Positions 1-7,549 of a stretch of 64,000 nucleotides of DNA are shown piece after piece. Each line of letters opens with the position of its first letter. Position 1 is the stretch's first letter. Source of the stretch: Eubacterium sp. Lineage in GTDB: Bacteria; Bacillota; Clostridia; Oscillospirales; Acutalibacteraceae. The translations under genes and the position numbers were made by a program. Where the stretch lies: NCBI GenBank assembly GCA_015655975.1, contig DVEP01000034.1, forward strand, positions 1 through 64,000, given 5' to 3'. Below the pieces are notes generated by a model. That model did not search any database. It worked only from the letters and a program-made list of their open reading frames with translations, and had not been told where the DNA came from.

Positions 1-23
1 ATATGTCTATATTCTCTTGGCAT
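1..23 (-). CDS. N-terminus of an IS-associated helix-turn-helix protein (partial)
   Basis: Only seven full codons are visible, reading MPREYRH from an ATG at 23..21. An AGGAGG ribosome binding site lies 7 bases upstream (plus-strand CCTCCT at 31-36). From memory, this opening resembles the small HTH protein (orfA) that precedes the transposase in IS3-like elements of Clostridia, but seven residues do not prove it. The rest of the gene is outside the window. Confidence 0.35.
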
Positions 24-30
24 AACAAAA

Positions 31-64
31 CCTCCTATGATAGTTTTTATTCTACCATAGGAGG
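31..64 (-). promoter_or_regulatory. Inverted repeat that would hide the ribosome binding site of the IS gene
   Basis: CCTCCTATGATAG (31-43) and CTACCATAGGAGG (52-64) form 13-base arms with one mismatch around an 8-base spacer. On the minus-strand transcript the inner arm contains the AGGAGG that serves the ATG at 23. Folding would therefore mask translation initiation. Insertion sequences often use such a hairpin to stop translation of transcripts that read in from outside; that role here is inference. Confidence 0.5.
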
Positions 65-180
65 TCCATTTTTTCTATTGTCCATTTTTTACGGACTTGT
101 TCAAATGAGCAACTCCTTTTTATTTTACTTATTTTGTTTTAACATTCAATCTGCCAAAACATTTATATGTTGTATTTAAA

Positions 181-390
181 CTATATTCCGACATATAAAA
201 ATTTAAAATACAACAATCCGGCAGTTATGAATATTATAATTGCACTTATTTTACTATATTTACAGATTTTTTCCTGAAGTTCAATTGACTTTGTTTGAAG
301 TTCTATCATTTTCCGAAGCAAGAACTTCTCGTCAGCGTTTTCGGGTATTTCTTCAGTTTGCTTTTCTCTGTCTAAATCTTTTTCATCCAT
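181..390 (-). CDS. Small single-pass membrane protein, unknown function
   Basis: A 69-residue protein of no family I recognise. Residues 1-20 are acidic and charged, residues 22-45 are Lys/Glu/Leu-rich and could form a short amphipathic helix or coiled coil, and residues 48-67 are a single hydrophobic membrane segment ending two residues before the C-terminus. The start ATG at 390 has AGGTG seven bases upstream. It lies 29 bases downstream of the 173-residue membrane protein on the same strand, so the two are probably co-transcribed from the promoter near 1042-1070. The layout suggests a tail-anchored accessory to its neighbour; this is inference. Confidence 0.6.
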   Translation of the reverse strand: MDEKDLDREKQTEEIPENADEKFLLRKMIELQTKSIELQEKICKYSKISAIIIFITAGLLYFKFLYVGI

Positions 391-419
391 ATTTTTTCAC
401 CTGATTCTGAAATGAAACA

Positions 420-941
420 TTAATTTTCCGTTTGCCATTTTGCCCGCTTTTTTTCCTTTGTTGCTTCGACAAGTGTAACAACAGCAAGAGCGAGAATTAT
501 TACAGCGGGTATCAACCGAGAAATTAAAGCAGGTATAACTTCTGCCACATAGATATTAAAATAGTCAAGGTACATACGATTAAAGATGAAGGAAACCTCA
601 ACCCACACAAGAATTGTAAGCATTTTCGCCGTTATAATTTCCTTTTGAAACAAAACCGTACCAACAGTAACCAAAACCGCAAAAATTATTGGAAAGAATT
701 GGTAGTTAAAGAGTGTGTGGAACCATGAAAAAATCTCTTTTAAAAGTCTGCCCAAATACTCTGCGTCAGAGTACCTGTCAGATGTAAATGCCTCCCAATA
801 AGACATTGTAACATCGTGTCCCATAGGAACAGGAAGACTGTTCATAAAAGGACCTATTGCCAAAACACATACTTCCATCACAATCAAAAGCGAAAACATA
901 ACCTGTAATATCGTATAAAATATGTTTTTTGAGTTTTTCAC
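420..941 (-). CDS. Polytopic membrane protein, unknown function
   Basis: A 173-residue protein with about four hydrophobic segments (roughly residues 9-32, 83-105, 107-125 and 132-158) and a basic C-terminal tail. A polar stretch between the first two segments (about residues 37-70) contains many aromatic and charged residues and probably lies outside the bilayer. The start is GTG at 941, preceded by AAGGAG eight bases upstream. A well-formed promoter (1042-1070), an inverted repeat over the start region and a distal palindromic element (1120-1154) lie upstream, so expression is probably regulated. I do not recognise the family and see no catalytic motif. Confidence 0.6.
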   Translation of the reverse strand: MKNSKNIFYTILQVMFSLLIVMEVCVLAIGPFMNSLPVPMGHDVTMSYWEAFTSDRYSDAEYLGRLLKEIFSWFHTLFNYQFFPIIFAVLVTVGTVLFQKEIITAKMLTILVWVEVSFIFNRMYLDYFNIYVAEVIPALISRLIPAVIILALAVVTLVEATKEKKRAKWQTEN

Positions 942-1013
942 AATATCAACTCCTTACCAACATATTTTTCATATTATATTTAATGATACAAAAATATTTT
1001 AATAAAACATCGG

Positions 1014-1070
1014 TACCACCCCTATGGTATTTTCTACCTTAAATATATAGTTCTGTTTTTAGTTTGTCAA
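1014..1070 (-). promoter_or_regulatory. Sigma-A-type promoter with adjacent inverted repeat
   Basis: Read on the minus strand, TTGACA (1070-1065) and TATATT (1047-1042) are separated by exactly 17 bases. Just downstream of the expected transcription start is TACCA-N6-TGGTA (1014-1029), a perfect five-base inverted repeat placed where a repressor would act. It drives the 173- and 69-residue membrane protein genes. Confidence 0.65.
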
Positions 1071-1119
1071 TACTTTATCAATAAAAAACAATAAAAAATT
1101 TCAAAGAATATGTTATTTT

Positions 1120-1154
1120 TTTACACATTTGCGAAAGTGTAAAGATAAAATTGC
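1120..1154 (-). promoter_or_regulatory. Upstream palindromic element, copy 1
   Basis: On the minus strand this reads GCAATTTTATC (1154-1144), then TTTAC (1143-1139), 14 bases, and GTAAA (1124-1120). In this copy the arms extend to TTTACAC/GTGTAAA. The inner edge is 49 bases upstream of the TTGACA at 1065-1070. The same arrangement, with the same 14-base spacing, recurs at 24119-24153. Confidence 0.45.
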
Positions 1155-1176
1155 CTGATTTTAGGTGTTTGATGAC

Positions 1177-1222
1177 AAAAAAAGCCGTGAAAACAAGCGC
1201 GGTTTTCCGCACCGTTTCACGA
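1177..1222 (-). terminator. Rho-independent terminator
   Basis: On the minus strand GTGAAAC and GTTTTCAC arms, with an inner GC-rich GGAAAACCGC segment, form a hairpin followed by GGC and a run of T (plus-strand A run at 1177-1183). It lies directly after the stop codon of the gene at 1250-1942. The rest of the 942-1249 spacer holds the promoter and upstream element listed separately; nothing else was seen. Confidence 0.75.
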
Positions 1223-1249
1223 CCTTTATTTTGAATATTTAATTTTGAT

Positions 1250-1942
1250 TTACTTACTGCTTTTATCAGTTGAAATCTTGTGCTTTTTTCTGTAAATGAT
1301 TATATAAATCATTCCGATAATTCCGCCGATTGCATTCATGGAAATGTCCGTCATGGTGTCAATCAAACCGTAGTCGCCTGCGTCCTGAAAACCGAGTTGA
1401 ATGTAATTGATAGTTTCAATCGGTTTTGCAAGCTGAAGATTTGTGTCGTAAAGCCTGTCCATAATGAACTCGTACATTTCCCAACCCGAAGCGATAGTCA
1501 TAGTGAACATTATACCGAAAATTGCGGCAAGAATGATTGAACACTCGCCTTTTTTTCTCTGCAAAATGACTGCAAAGTCATAGCCGAAAGTGGCGCAGAC
1601 AAAACCTGTCAAGCAGTGCATAAAATCGTCGAACCACGAAATGCTGTCAAAAAAGCCTATATAACTACCGAAAACGATGCCGACAAAAATGATGATATTC
1701 AGCATTGTCTGAGAAATCGGCTGAACTTCCTCAATAAAACTTCCGTTTCCGAAAACCTGAAACATATCCCACAAGTGAGTAAAAATCAAACAGAAAAACG
1801 ACTCAAAACCCATTATCAAATCGTGTTCAAAAGCAAACGAGTAAATCATGCAGCCGATAAGCGCAATGCGTGTTACGAGCCAAAAAGCAAGCTGAACTTT
1901 CGGAACAGATTTTATAGGGTATTTCTTAATTTTATACTGCAT
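1250..1942 (-). CDS. Integral membrane protein, YjdF/DUF2238-like
   Basis: The chosen start is the ATG at 1942 because AGGTGG lies five bases upstream; an ATG at 1990 is in frame but has no such site. The 230-residue product has about six membrane segments. Polar residues lie inside or next to the helices: a FDDFMHCLTGF segment, a GWEMYEF segment and a DTMTDISMNAIGG segment. His, Glu and paired Asp at these places resemble the small YjdF/DUF2238 and VanZ-like membrane families, whose biochemical role is unknown. It is followed by a terminator at 1177-1222 and stands alone. The family assignment is from the motif pattern only. Confidence 0.6.
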   Translation of the reverse strand: MQYKIKKYPIKSVPKVQLAFWLVTRIALIGCMIYSFAFEHDLIMGFESFFCLIFTHLWDMFQVFGNGSFIEEVQPISQTMLNIIIFVGIVFGSYIGFFDSISWFDDFMHCLTGFVCATFGYDFAVILQRKKGECSIILAAIFGIMFTMTIASGWEMYEFIMDRLYDTNLQLAKPIETINYIQLGFQDAGDYGLIDTMTDISMNAIGGIIGMIYIIIYRKKHKISTDKSSK

Positions 1943-2010
1943 AGGCTCCACCTTTAAATAAAAACTTGTTTTTAGTATATCATATTTCATTTGAAATACA
2001 ATACAAATAG

Positions 2011-2059
2011 AAAAAATCGACAGAAATGTTTAATATTTTACACTTCTGCCGACTTTTTT
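2011..2059 (-). terminator. Terminator of the feo operon
   Basis: TCGACAGAAATG (2018-2029) and CACTTCTGCCGA (2041-2052) pair imperfectly to form a 12-base stem with an AT loop. On the minus strand the stem is followed by a T run (plus-strand A run at 2011-2016). There is also a T run on the plus side (2054-2060), so it could work both ways. Confidence 0.7.
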
Positions 2060-2062
2060 TAT

Positions 2063-2230
2063 TTACTTTTCTGTTTTATCATTTGAACAACAACTGTTTT
2101 TTGAACACTTACTGCACGAACTGCAATTTTTACAGCATGAACAAGTACCTTTATTTTTCACCAAGTAAACGACAGGCACTGCCAAAATTGCAACAATGAC
2201 AATGATTGCTATTACAGTTGAAATATTCAT
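2063..2230 (-). CDS. FeoB-associated Cys-rich membrane protein
   Basis: This 55-residue gene begins with an ATG that overlaps the feoB stop codon (ATGA, 2227-2230), so translation is coupled. Residues 3-24 form one hydrophobic membrane helix. The C-terminal tail carries eight cysteines (residues 30, 32, 33, 36, 39, 42, 47, 48) in a Ser/Lys-rich context. This layout, one helix followed by a Cys cluster and placed directly after feoB, is known from the FeoB-associated Cys-rich family in Firmicutes. The family may play the part of FeoC in ferrous iron uptake, perhaps by holding iron or sensing redox state at the membrane. The role is inferred from family and position. Confidence 0.85.
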   Translation of the reverse strand: MNISTVIAIIVIVAILAVPVVYLVKNKGTCSCCKNCSSCSKCSKNSCCSNDKTEK

Positions 2231-4311
2231 TTAACATCACTCTTTCTTTTAGACGGTTTTCTGAAAATCATAAACAAATATATTCCGACAATTACAAACG
2301 CAATGATTGTTGAAACCGTAAATGCGCCCGTTGTGAAAAGAAGCGCAAGTTGATAGATACAAAACGCTACGCTGTACGCAAAAAATGTTTGATAAAGCAA
2401 AGCGAAAGTAAACCACTTCACATTTTTAAGTTCTCTCCAAATTGCCGCAACAGCCGCAACACAAGGTATGCAAAGAAGATTGAAAACAAGAAATGAAAAA
2501 CCTGAAATTTGAGTGAACACCTGTGAGATGTCGGGAATCAAAACTCCGAGCACGGTAACGATACCCTCTTTTGCAAGAAGTCCCATGATAGTCGCAACGC
2601 TTGCCTGCCAGAATCCGAAACCGAGCGGTTCAAAAAGAACTGCAAGTGATTTTCCTATGACGGCAAGAATTGAATTGTTCATATCATCTACCATCAGGAA
2701 CTTCGAGTTTTCAAAACCGAAGTTAGACAAGAACCAAATCACAACAGAAGCAAGCAAAATGATTGAGCCTGCTTTTTTCAAAAATCCCGAGCCACGCTCC
2801 CACATACTTTTCATTACATTTTTAAAAGTCGGCATGTGGTAAGACGGCAGTTCCATTACAAACGGCGTATCGTCGCTCAAAAACGGCTTTGTCTTTTTCA
2901 AAATTGAACCGCTGATGATAATTGCTAAAATTCCTATGAAATATGCGCTTGGCGCAAACCACCACGCGCCTCCGAAAAGAGACGACGCTATGAGCGCAAT
3001 GACGGGCAATTTCGCTCCGCAAGGTATAAATGTCGTTGTAATGACGGTCATTTTTCTGTCTTTTTCATTTTCAATCGTTCTGGACGCCATTACGCCGGGA
3101 ACTCCGCACCCAGTACCGATTAAAATCGGTATGAATGATTTGCCCGAAAGACCGAACTTTCTGAAAACTTTATCCATAATGAACGCTATTCTGCTCATAT
3201 AACCGCAGTCTTCGAGAAAAGCAAGAAATGTGAAAAGCACAAATATCTGAGGTGCAAAACCAAGCACGGTACCGACGCCTGCAAAAATACCGTCCCGCAC
3301 AAGTCCTATAATAACAGGAGAACAGTCAACCGCAGTCAAAAGCGAAACAACTGCGCCCGTAACATAGCCCTCTGCACCGAAAATGTTGTCGGTAATGAAG
3401 TCTGTAACGGCTCCGCCGACAAGCGACACGCTGATATAGTACACACAAAACATAATGAGCGCAAAAATCGGCAATGCCAGAAATCTGTTCGTAACAATAT
3501 CGTCGATTTTTTGTGTAGTTGATTTTTTTGTTTTATTTCTTGTTACGCATTCGCCTATTACAGAAGTGATATACCTATATCTCTGGTCGGCAATGATTCC
3601 CTCTGCGTCATCGTCGTAGTACTTTTCAGCCTGACGAATGAGTTCCTCTGCCTCAGGAGGCTCTTTGATTGTTTTCAAGACTTCTTCGTCGCGTTCAAAA
3701 ACTTTTGTTGCATAGTAACGGCGTTTTCTTTCGTCAATATTTTTCGGCAGAACACTCGATATAAAATGTATGTAACTTTCTACTCTGTCGTCAAAAGCGT
3801 GGTGAATAGGCGGAATGCCCGTGTTTGTTTTTGCAAGTTCCATAACTTTTCTGACCGCTTTCTTGACGCCTGTTCCTTTTAAAGCAGATATTTCAAAAAC
3901 GGTACATCCGAAGTGCTCTGCAATTTCCTCTGCATGAATTTCATCGCCGTTTTTACGCACGACATCCATCATATTAATTGCCATTACTACGGGTACGCCC
4001 ATCTCACAAAGTTGCGTCGTCAAATACAAATTTCGTTCAAGATTTGTACCGTCAACAACATTTAAAATTGCGTCGGGCTTTTCATCTACCAAATAGTTTC
4101 TTGCTACAATTTCTTCGGGAGTATAGGGAGAAAGACTGTAAATTCCCGGCAAGTCGGTAAAAATGACATCGTTTATCCCTGCAAGTCTTCCCTCTTTTTT
4201 CTCAACCGTTACACCGGGCCAGTTGCCGACATATTGGTTAGAACCTGTAATAAGGTTGAAAAGCAAAGTTTTTCCGCAGTTTGGGTTTCCTACAAGAGCA
4301 ATTTTAATCAT
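2227..4311 (-). CDS. feoB: Ferrous iron transporter FeoB
   Basis: FeoB imports Fe(II) across the cytoplasmic membrane. The 694-residue protein has the expected layout: an N-terminal G domain with GNPNCGKT (residues 8-15), DLPG (53-56) and NMMD (113-116), a helical GDI-like segment, and a C-terminal pore part with two gate regions. The gate motifs include GTGCGVPG and FIPCGAKLPV, whose cysteines are thought to line the path. Length is normal for a FeoB without fused FeoA. It overlaps feoA by four bases upstream and the Cys-rich gene downstream, forming one tight operon with an operator-like promoter at 4557-4609. Iron-dependent repression is likely but inferred. Confidence 0.97.
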   Translation of the reverse strand: MIKIALVGNPNCGKTLLFNLITGSNQYVGNWPGVTVEKKEGRLAGINDVIFTDLPGIYSLSPYTPEEIVARNYLVDEKPDAILNVVDGTNLERNLYLTTQLCEMGVPVVMAINMMDVVRKNGDEIHAEEIAEHFGCTVFEISALKGTGVKKAVRKVMELAKTNTGIPPIHHAFDDRVESYIHFISSVLPKNIDERKRRYYATKVFERDEEVLKTIKEPPEAEELIRQAEKYYDDDAEGIIADQRYRYITSVIGECVTRNKTKKSTTQKIDDIVTNRFLALPIFALIMFCVYYISVSLVGGAVTDFITDNIFGAEGYVTGAVVSLLTAVDCSPVIIGLVRDGIFAGVGTVLGFAPQIFVLFTFLAFLEDCGYMSRIAFIMDKVFRKFGLSGKSFIPILIGTGCGVPGVMASRTIENEKDRKMTVITTTFIPCGAKLPVIALIASSLFGGAWWFAPSAYFIGILAIIISGSILKKTKPFLSDDTPFVMELPSYHMPTFKNVMKSMWERGSGFLKKAGSIILLASVVIWFLSNFGFENSKFLMVDDMNNSILAVIGKSLAVLFEPLGFGFWQASVATIMGLLAKEGIVTVLGVLIPDISQVFTQISGFSFLVFNLLCIPCVAAVAAIWRELKNVKWFTFALLYQTFFAYSVAFCIYQLALLFTTGAFTVSTIIAFVIVGIYLFMIFRKPSKRKSDVK

Positions 4312-4532
4312 TCTTCCACCTCTATCATTTCAGCGTCTGCTTTTCGCAGGGAAAGTTCGTATCCTCTGACTGTAAGTTCCATCGGGTCGCCGAGAGGCGC
4401 AAGTTTTTTGACATAGACGGTTGTGCCTTTTGTAATGCCCATATCCATTATTCTTCTTTTCAGCGCTCCGTCTCCGCAAAGTTTTGTTACCTTTGCGCTG
4501 TGTCCGACTTTAATATGATTTAAAGTTTTCAT
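4308..4532 (-). CDS. feoA: Ferrous iron transport protein FeoA
   Basis: A 74-residue SH3-like cytoplasmic protein that works with FeoB. Typical features are a GDGALKRRIMDMGITKGTTV segment, where GxxxxRRLxDMGxxxG is the family hallmark, and a C-terminal strand with LRKADAEMIEV. The ATG at 4532 is preferred over an in-frame ATG at 4553 because GGAGG lies four bases upstream of it. The stop codon overlaps the feoB start, so the two are translationally coupled. A promoter and two operator-like repeats lie just upstream. Confidence 0.95.
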   Translation of the reverse strand: MKTLNHIKVGHSAKVTKLCGDGALKRRIMDMGITKGTTVYVKKLAPLGDPMELTVRGYELSLRKADAEMIEVEE

Positions 4533-4556
4533 TTTTCCTCCATTAAATTCCAAGAG

Positions 4557-4609
4557 TTAGGTGTCACTAATTTCAAATACAGGTTAGCACATTCTAACTT
4601 ATTTGTCAA
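4557..4609 (-). promoter_or_regulatory. feo promoter with two TTAG-N6-CTAA operator-like repeats
   Basis: On the minus strand, TTGACA (4609-4604) and TAACCT (4586-4581) are 17 bases apart. One inverted repeat, TTAG-N6-CTAA, sits between -35 and -10 (4584-4597, extended to GTTAG/CTAAC). A second copy of the same pattern lies downstream near the start site (4557-4570). TTAG/CTAA half sites recall the operators of DtxR-family metal repressors, which would fit iron control of feoAB. The regulator itself is not in this window. Confidence 0.6.
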
Positions 4610-4668
4610 GTAATATAATATTGTGTAGAAAAAAATATTTTTCAAATATTAATTTTTATTAAAAAGAA

Positions 4669-4697
4669 TAGACATTTTTTCTCTTTTCGTTTAATAT
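4669..4697 (+). promoter_or_regulatory. Promoter of the AIM24-family gene
   Basis: TAGACA (4669-4674) and TAATAT (4692-4697) with a 17-base spacer, about 90 bases upstream of the ATG at 4788. It is divergent from the feo promoter, with the region 4610-4668 between them being plain AT-rich DNA. Confidence 0.5.
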
Positions 4698-4787
4698 TTA
4701 TATGAGTAAACTTGAATTTTTATATTTTTTTACACACTAAATAAATATATTTCATGTTGCTTAAAAAATGAACTGAAAGGATTTACT

Positions 4788-5468
4788 ATGAATTTTGAAA
4801 TTAAAGGCACGCCGTTGCCCGTACTTGTTTGCACACTTGAGCAAAACGAGTCTATGATAACAGAAAGCGGAGCAATGGCTTGGATGAGCGAAAATATGGA
4901 AATGCAGACTACTTCAAACGGAGGAGCAGGCAAAGTCTTTTCCCGTTTGGTAAGCGGAGAGCATCTTTTTCAAAATGTTTACACAGCAAGAAACGGAAGC
5001 GGTATGATTTCTTTTGCGTCATCTTTCCCGGGAGAAATTTTGGCTGTTGATATTCAGCCCGGCAAAGACATTATAGTACAAAAATCTTGTTTCCTTGCCT
5101 CTGAAAAAAGCGTTGAACTCTCAATGTTTTTCAGAAAAAAACTGGGCGCTGGTCTTTTCGGCGGAGAAGGTTTCATCATGCAAAGGCTTTCGGGCAGCGG
5201 AAAGGCATTTATAGAAGTTGACGGAAGCTGTACTACATACGAACTCGAAGCAGGTCAAAGTTTAGTCGCAGGAACAGGCTATATTGTAATGATGGACGCA
5301 AGTTGTACTATGGATGTCGTATCTGTAAAGGGTGTTAAAAATATGGTTTTCGGCGGAGAAGGTATTTTCAACACAAAAGTTACAGGTCCGGGCAGAGTTG
5401 TAATTCAGTCTATGCCGATTGCAAAACTTGCAGGCGTACTTGCACCGTTTATCACAACAGGTTCATAA
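4788..5468 (+). CDS. AIM24/TIGR00266-family protein
   Basis: A 226-residue soluble beta-rich protein of the AIM24 (former DUF124) family. It is recognised by the N-terminal pattern ending in ESGAMAWMSENMEMQTT, by a Gly-rich central stretch (SRLVSGEHLFQNVYTA) and by repeated strand motifs such as GEGFIMQRLSGSGKAFIEVDG. Members adopt a tryptophan-RNA-binding-attenuator-like fold; the bacterial function is unknown. Length is normal. Start ATG is preceded by AAAGGA eight bases upstream. The gene has its own promoter and a terminator at 5566-5608 and is not linked to its neighbours. Confidence 0.85.
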   Translation: MNFEIKGTPLPVLVCTLEQNESMITESGAMAWMSENMEMQTTSNGGAGKVFSRLVSGEHLFQNVYTARNGSGMISFASSFPGEILAVDIQPGKDIIVQKSCFLASEKSVELSMFFRKKLGAGLFGGEGFIMQRLSGSGKAFIEVDGSCTTYELEAGQSLVAGTGYIVMMDASCTMDVVSVKGVKNMVFGGEGIFNTKVTGPGRVVIQSMPIAKLAGVLAPFITTGS

Positions 5469-5565
5469 TACGAGAATACAAATAATATAATGTAATAAAT
5501 ATATTAATATATAAGATACATTACATTGATTAAATCATTGCACCCAAAAAATCAAAACTCAATTA

Positions 5566-5608
5566 AAAAGAGCAAGACTGCACCGCACGGCAAAATCTTG
5601 CTCTTTTT
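5566..5608. terminator. Bidirectional terminator
   Basis: AAAGAGCAAGA and TCTTGCTCTTT are perfect arms around an 18-base loop, with A before and T after the stem. It can end the plus-strand gene at 4788 and the minus-strand run that finishes at 5613, which converge here. Confidence 0.85.
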
Positions 5609-5612
5609 TTTG

Positions 5613-6212
5613 TTATTTATTTTCTTTATAAAAAGGATAGCGATACTTGTCCTCTTCGGTAATTTCACGCAAAACTTTGCACGGAACACCGACAGCGACG
5701 ACATTTGACGGAATTGACTTTTTCACGACACTGCCCGCGCCTATAACGGTATTGTCGCCTATTGTAACGCCCGCCAAAATTGTTGAACCTGCGCCAATCC
5801 AAACATTGTTGCCGATTGTAATCGGTTTTGCAATTTCAAGTCCCTGCTTTCTCTGTTCAGGGTCTATCGGGTGTTCGGCTGTTGTAAAGCAACAGTTCGG
5901 AGCGATGAAAACATTGTCGCCGAAAGTAACGCCTGCGCCGTCGTTGATGACTAAATTGTGGTTTGAATAGAAATAGTTTCCTACTGTAATATTGTACCCG
6001 TAGTCGCACCAAAACGGAGGAGTGAAAATTACATTTTCGCCCATTTTTCCGATTAAATCACGCAAAATTTCCTGCTGCGCTTCGCAATCATTCGGGTTGA
6101 GTTGATTGTATTTCCAACACTTATTTTTACACTTTTCAATTTCCGCCTCATACGCAGGATTGTAGCAACCCTGAAAAAGACAGTTTGACGGTACAATCGG
6201 TTTACCCTCCAT
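5613..6212 (-). CDS. Hexapeptide-repeat O-acetyltransferase (maltose/galactoside acetyltransferase type)
   Basis: A 199-residue acetyl-CoA-dependent transferase of the left-handed beta-helix group. An N-terminal helical maltose-acetyltransferase-like domain carries FQGCYNPAYEAEIEKC. It is followed by hexapeptide repeats (ITVGNYFYSNHNLVINDG, then VWIGAGSTILAGVTIGDN) and the AEHPIDP segment with the likely catalytic His. The ATG at 6212 fits GAGGTG six bases upstream; a GTG at 6221 is in frame but lies in that site. It is the last gene of the purL-to-metY run, 50 bases after metY. The natural acceptor is not evident; a sugar is usual, but an amino-acid acceptor is conceivable beside metY. Confidence 0.85.
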   Translation of the reverse strand: MEGKPIVPSNCLFQGCYNPAYEAEIEKCKNKCWKYNQLNPNDCEAQQEILRDLIGKMGENVIFTPPFWCDYGYNITVGNYFYSNHNLVINDGAGVTFGDNVFIAPNCCFTTAEHPIDPEQRKQGLEIAKPITIGNNVWIGAGSTILAGVTIGDNTVIGAGSVVKKSIPSNVVAVGVPCKVLREITEEDKYRYPFYKENK

Positions 6213-6262
6213 ATAGGACACCTCACAATTTTTAATTACTCAATATATAAATGTATTTATAA

Positions 6263-7528
6263 TCATATTTTAGAAAGCGCTTGTTCAATGTCTGCAATAA
6301 TATCGTCTGCACTTTCGATACCGACGGAGAAACGAACAAGGTCGGGGCTTACACCGCAGTCTTCAAGTTCTTTGTCCGTAAGCTGACGGTGCGTTGTCGA
6401 AGCAGGGTGCAAACAACAGGTACGCGCGTCTGCAACATGGGTAACGATTGAAGCAAGACGGAGACTGTCCATAAACACAGTAGCCGACTCTCTTCCGCCT
6501 TTGATACCGAAAGAAACAACACCGCAGGTGCCGTTCGGCATATATTTCTGCGCAAGTTCGTACTGTTTGTCGCCCTCAAGCATTGCACAGTTGACCCAAG
6601 TGATTTTTTCGTGGTTTTTGAGATATTTTGCAACTTTCAAAGCGTTTTCACAATGACGGGGAACGCGCAAATGGAGTGATTCCAGACCGAGATTGAGGAG
6701 AAAAGCATTTTGCGGACTCTGAATTGAGCCGAGGTCTCTCATCAGCTGAGCAGTTGCTTTTGTGATATACGCCATCTCGCCGAGAGAACTGTAAACCAAG
6801 CCATGATAACTTTCGTCGGCAGTTGTAAGTCCCGGGAATTTATCGTTTTGTGTCCAGTCAAATTTACCCGAATCTACAATTACACCGCCGATTATAGATG
6901 CATGTCCCTCCATATACTTTGTAGTAGAATGAATGACAATATCTGCGCCCCACTCAAACGGACGACAGTTAATCGGAGTTGCAAAAGTGTTGTCTATAAT
7001 GAGCGGAACGCCGTTTTTATGAGCAACTTTTGCAAACTTTTCAATATCTAAGATTTCAAGGCTCGGGTTTGAAATGGTTTCGCCGAATATCGCCTTTGTA
7101 TTCGGCTGAATTGCTGACTGTATTTCTTCCTCGCTTGCTTTAGGAGAAACAAAAGTAAAATCTATGCCGAGTTTTCTCATAGTTACATTGAAAAGGTTGA
7201 ATGTACCGCCGTAAATAGCAGCCGATGAAACTATATGGTCGCCTGCCTGAGCGATATTGAAAACGCTGTAAAATGACGCTGCCTGTCCGCTGCTTGTAAG
7301 CATTGCGGCAACACCGCCTTCAAGAAGCGCAATTTTTGCCGCCGCATTGTCGCAAGTCGGATTTTGAAGTCTTGAATAAAAATAGCCTTCTTTTTTAAGG
7401 TCGAACAAATCGCCCATTTCCTGTGAACTCTCATACTTATATGTTGTGCTTTGTACTATAGGGAACACTCTCGGCTCGCCGTTTTTCGGCTCGTAAGCGC
7501 CTTGCACGCACTTTGTTTCAATGTTCAT
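6263..7528 (-). CDS. metY: O-acetylhomoserine sulfhydrylase (MetY type)
   Basis: A PLP enzyme of the Cys/Met metabolism family, 421 residues, expected to make homocysteine from O-acetylhomoserine and sulfide. The PLP lysine is K204 in HSTTKYMEGH and the cofactor aspartate is in IDNTFATP (about D179). Also present are YSRLQNPT near residue 51 and the SSGQAASF loop. The length above 415 and the N-terminal SSTTYKYESSQEM pattern point to MetY rather than MetB/MetC. A good AAGGAG site precedes the ATG at 7528. It lies 21 bases after the putative homoserine kinase gene, which supports a link to homoserine metabolism. Confidence 0.92.
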   Translation of the reverse strand: MNIETKCVQGAYEPKNGEPRVFPIVQSTTYKYESSQEMGDLFDLKKEGYFYSRLQNPTCDNAAAKIALLEGGVAAMLTSSGQAASFYSVFNIAQAGDHIVSSAAIYGGTFNLFNVTMRKLGIDFTFVSPKASEEEIQSAIQPNTKAIFGETISNPSLEILDIEKFAKVAHKNGVPLIIDNTFATPINCRPFEWGADIVIHSTTKYMEGHASIIGGVIVDSGKFDWTQNDKFPGLTTADESYHGLVYSSLGEMAYITKATAQLMRDLGSIQSPQNAFLLNLGLESLHLRVPRHCENALKVAKYLKNHEKITWVNCAMLEGDKQYELAQKYMPNGTCGVVSFGIKGGRESATVFMDSLRLASIVTHVADARTCCLHPASTTHRQLTDKELEDCGVSPDLVRFSVGIESADDIIADIEQALSKI

Positions 7529-7549
7529 TTGATTTTCTCCTTTCGTTTG

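Larger units (their letters stand above)
1..100 (-). mobile_element. Edge of a probable insertion sequence (partial)
   Basis: The window opens inside what looks like the 5' end of a transposon unit read on the minus strand. Positions 1-23 encode the start of a small protein. Just outside it are two direct copies of GTCCATTTTTT (64-74 and 80-90), the second followed by a short GTCC/GGAC inverted match ending near 95. Repeated GTCCATTTTTT blocks next to an orfA start are typical of IS3-type ends, but the transposase itself lies off the window. The exact terminus and any target-site duplication cannot be fixed. Confidence 0.4.
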
